Of a DNA stretch of 64,000 nt, positions 62,851 to 64,000 are shown in pieces. The stretch comes from Serilophus lunatus (taxonomy: Eukaryota; Chordata; Aves; Passeriformes; Eurylaimidae). The notes under the pieces are model-generated. The model did not search any database. It was not told the origin of the DNA and was given only the letters and a program-made list of their open reading frames with translations. Made by a program: the position numbers and the translations under genes. Every line of letters starts with the position of its first letter. The stretch's first letter is position 1. Location of the stretch: NCBI GenBank assembly GCA_013399895.1, contig VXBA01003495.1:630897-694896 (forward strand). Direction: 5' to 3'.

Positions 62851-63620
62851 GGGAGAGGATCAGGTATTAAAGAGAAGTGGAAAGCCTAACTGACTGCAAT
62901 GACTAAGGGAAAGAACTCCTTGAGTACCTCAGCATTCTTCATATCAGTTGCCATGGGTTCACTCTTCTTGCTTATCAGAGGGGATACACTCTCTTTTGCC
63001 TTTCTGTTCTGACCTATGTACTTAGACAGTCCCTTCTGGAAATCCTCCATGTTCCTTGCCAAGTCCTGTTCCAGCTTTGCCTTGGTTTTCTGACCCCATC
63101 CCTATACATTTGAACTGTATCCCTGTACTCTCCTCTGGTCACCCACCCCTGTTTCCACTGTCTGTGCATTTCTTACTCCTCAGTATGAGGAGCATATCCT
63201 TGTTCAGCTGTGCTGGTTTCTGTCCGCCTTGCTCAATTTCCTAAACACTGGAAAAGAGAGCTCTTGTGATCTAAGGAAAGTGGCCTTAAAGTGCTGTCAG
63301 CTCCAGTCAGCCCCTTTGTCCTTAAGGACAGTTTCCCAGGGTATCTCTTTTCACCAGCTCCTTAAACAGCTGGAAGTTTGCTCTTTGAAAGTTCAGGGTC
63401 GTGACTTTGTTCCTCACCAGGCTCTTGCTCCTTGAGATGACAAACTCAATAACGGCATGGTCACACAGGCCAGGCTGCTACCAATCCTAATGGCCCTACT
63501 GAGCTCATCCGTACTGGTGAGCACCACTGGGTCCAGTAACACCTCACCTCTGGTTGCTTTGTCTAATACCCCGTCAGCCCTGCCTGCCTCAGTCATTGCA
63601 GGGCTGGCCATCACCTGAGA
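62851..63620 (-). mobile_element. CR1/jockey-type LINE ORF2 fragment (endonuclease to linker), broken
   Basis: Translated on the minus strand, with frameshifts and stops, several blocks match the bird CR1-type ORF2 between the endonuclease and the reverse transcriptase. These are TRGEVLLDPVVLTSTDELS and IGSSLAC (endonuclease C-terminal end, about 63414-63560), then a block containing QKPAQLNKDMLL (about 63200), then LARNMEDFQKGLSKYIGQN and KAKESVSPL (about 62990-63060). No intact frame remains. The reverse-transcriptase domain expected between this part and the 3' end is absent. Confidence 0.7.
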
Positions 63621-64000
63621 AAGCCAGATCCAGCTGCATTATAGTGGGGAGATGAACAGGTCTGTGTGCCAGCATGACTTCTCTACTGTCACTTAGTCTG
63701 ACCGACTTACGCTCCACCAGTGGATCTGCCTCTCCAGTCAGTCTGCTAACCCTAGAGTCACACATTATTGCGTTTCATTTTTTACTCTATTTTCATATCC
63801 TTTTACATCTTCTCCCTTTGTCTGTGTTATAGGTTTGAACTCCACTGACCAGGAGTTCATTGGTTAACTCACAAGGGTTACAGCCATCTATGCAAAAGGA
63901 GGACATTAGGCCAAGTCTTTTAAAATGGGCAGTTAGGTCCTTAAATCATTTAATGATTTCCTGAAGGCTTTTCTTGTCAGCTCAGAAGCAATTTTTCTGT
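63621..64000. other. Window end, unassigned intronic sequence
   Basis: I see no exon. The first part may still be worn LINE sequence, but I cannot match it. GALNT15 continues past the window edge. Confidence 0.4.

Overview
The window looks like a piece of bird nuclear genome. The evidence is spliced vertebrate genes with canonical GT-AG introns, CR1 LINE fragments, long terminal repeats of the kind common in bird genomes, long non-coding stretches and assembly gaps (N). No bacterial, plasmid, CRISPR or phage feature is visible. The species cannot be fixed from sequence alone.

Layout. Positions 1-29254 are gene-poor. I find no convincing exon there. This part holds a degraded LTR (about 8036-8260) and two related solo-LTR-like insertions in the same orientation (16892-18129 and 22771-23991), each flanked by a perfect 5-bp target-site duplication. 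The first LTR has a GC-rich interior that looks like a promoter. The second has its interior masked by a 967-N gap. Positions 29266-35023 (minus strand) hold a complete nine-exon cytochrome P450 family 2 gene. I could join all nine exons without a frameshift into a 495-residue protein with every hallmark P450 motif. A poly(A) signal lies directly after the stop codon and an HNF1-like site lies upstream. Positions 35024-44471 are intergenic between the divergently oriented CYP2 gene and GALNT15, with no exon I can support.

Positions 44472-61353 (plus strand) hold the first six coding exons of GALNT15, a Golgi polypeptide N-acetylgalactosaminyltransferase. They cover the signal anchor and nearly the whole catalytic domain (463 residues). 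The remaining exons, including the C-terminal lectin domain, must lie beyond 64000. Exon 1 sits in a CpG-rich island. Intron 1 carries two CR1 3' ends, intron 5 a (TATAA)n array, and the sequence after exon 6 an antisense CR1-type element that appears to have lost its central reverse-transcriptase part.

The two genes are not obviously functional partners: one is probably an ER monooxygenase and the other a Golgi glycosyltransferase. I found no undescribed multi-gene system. The most interesting items are the promoter-like solo LTR and its gapped relative, the complete CYP2 gene next to GALNT15, its unusually close poly(A) signal, and the internally deleted CR1 element.
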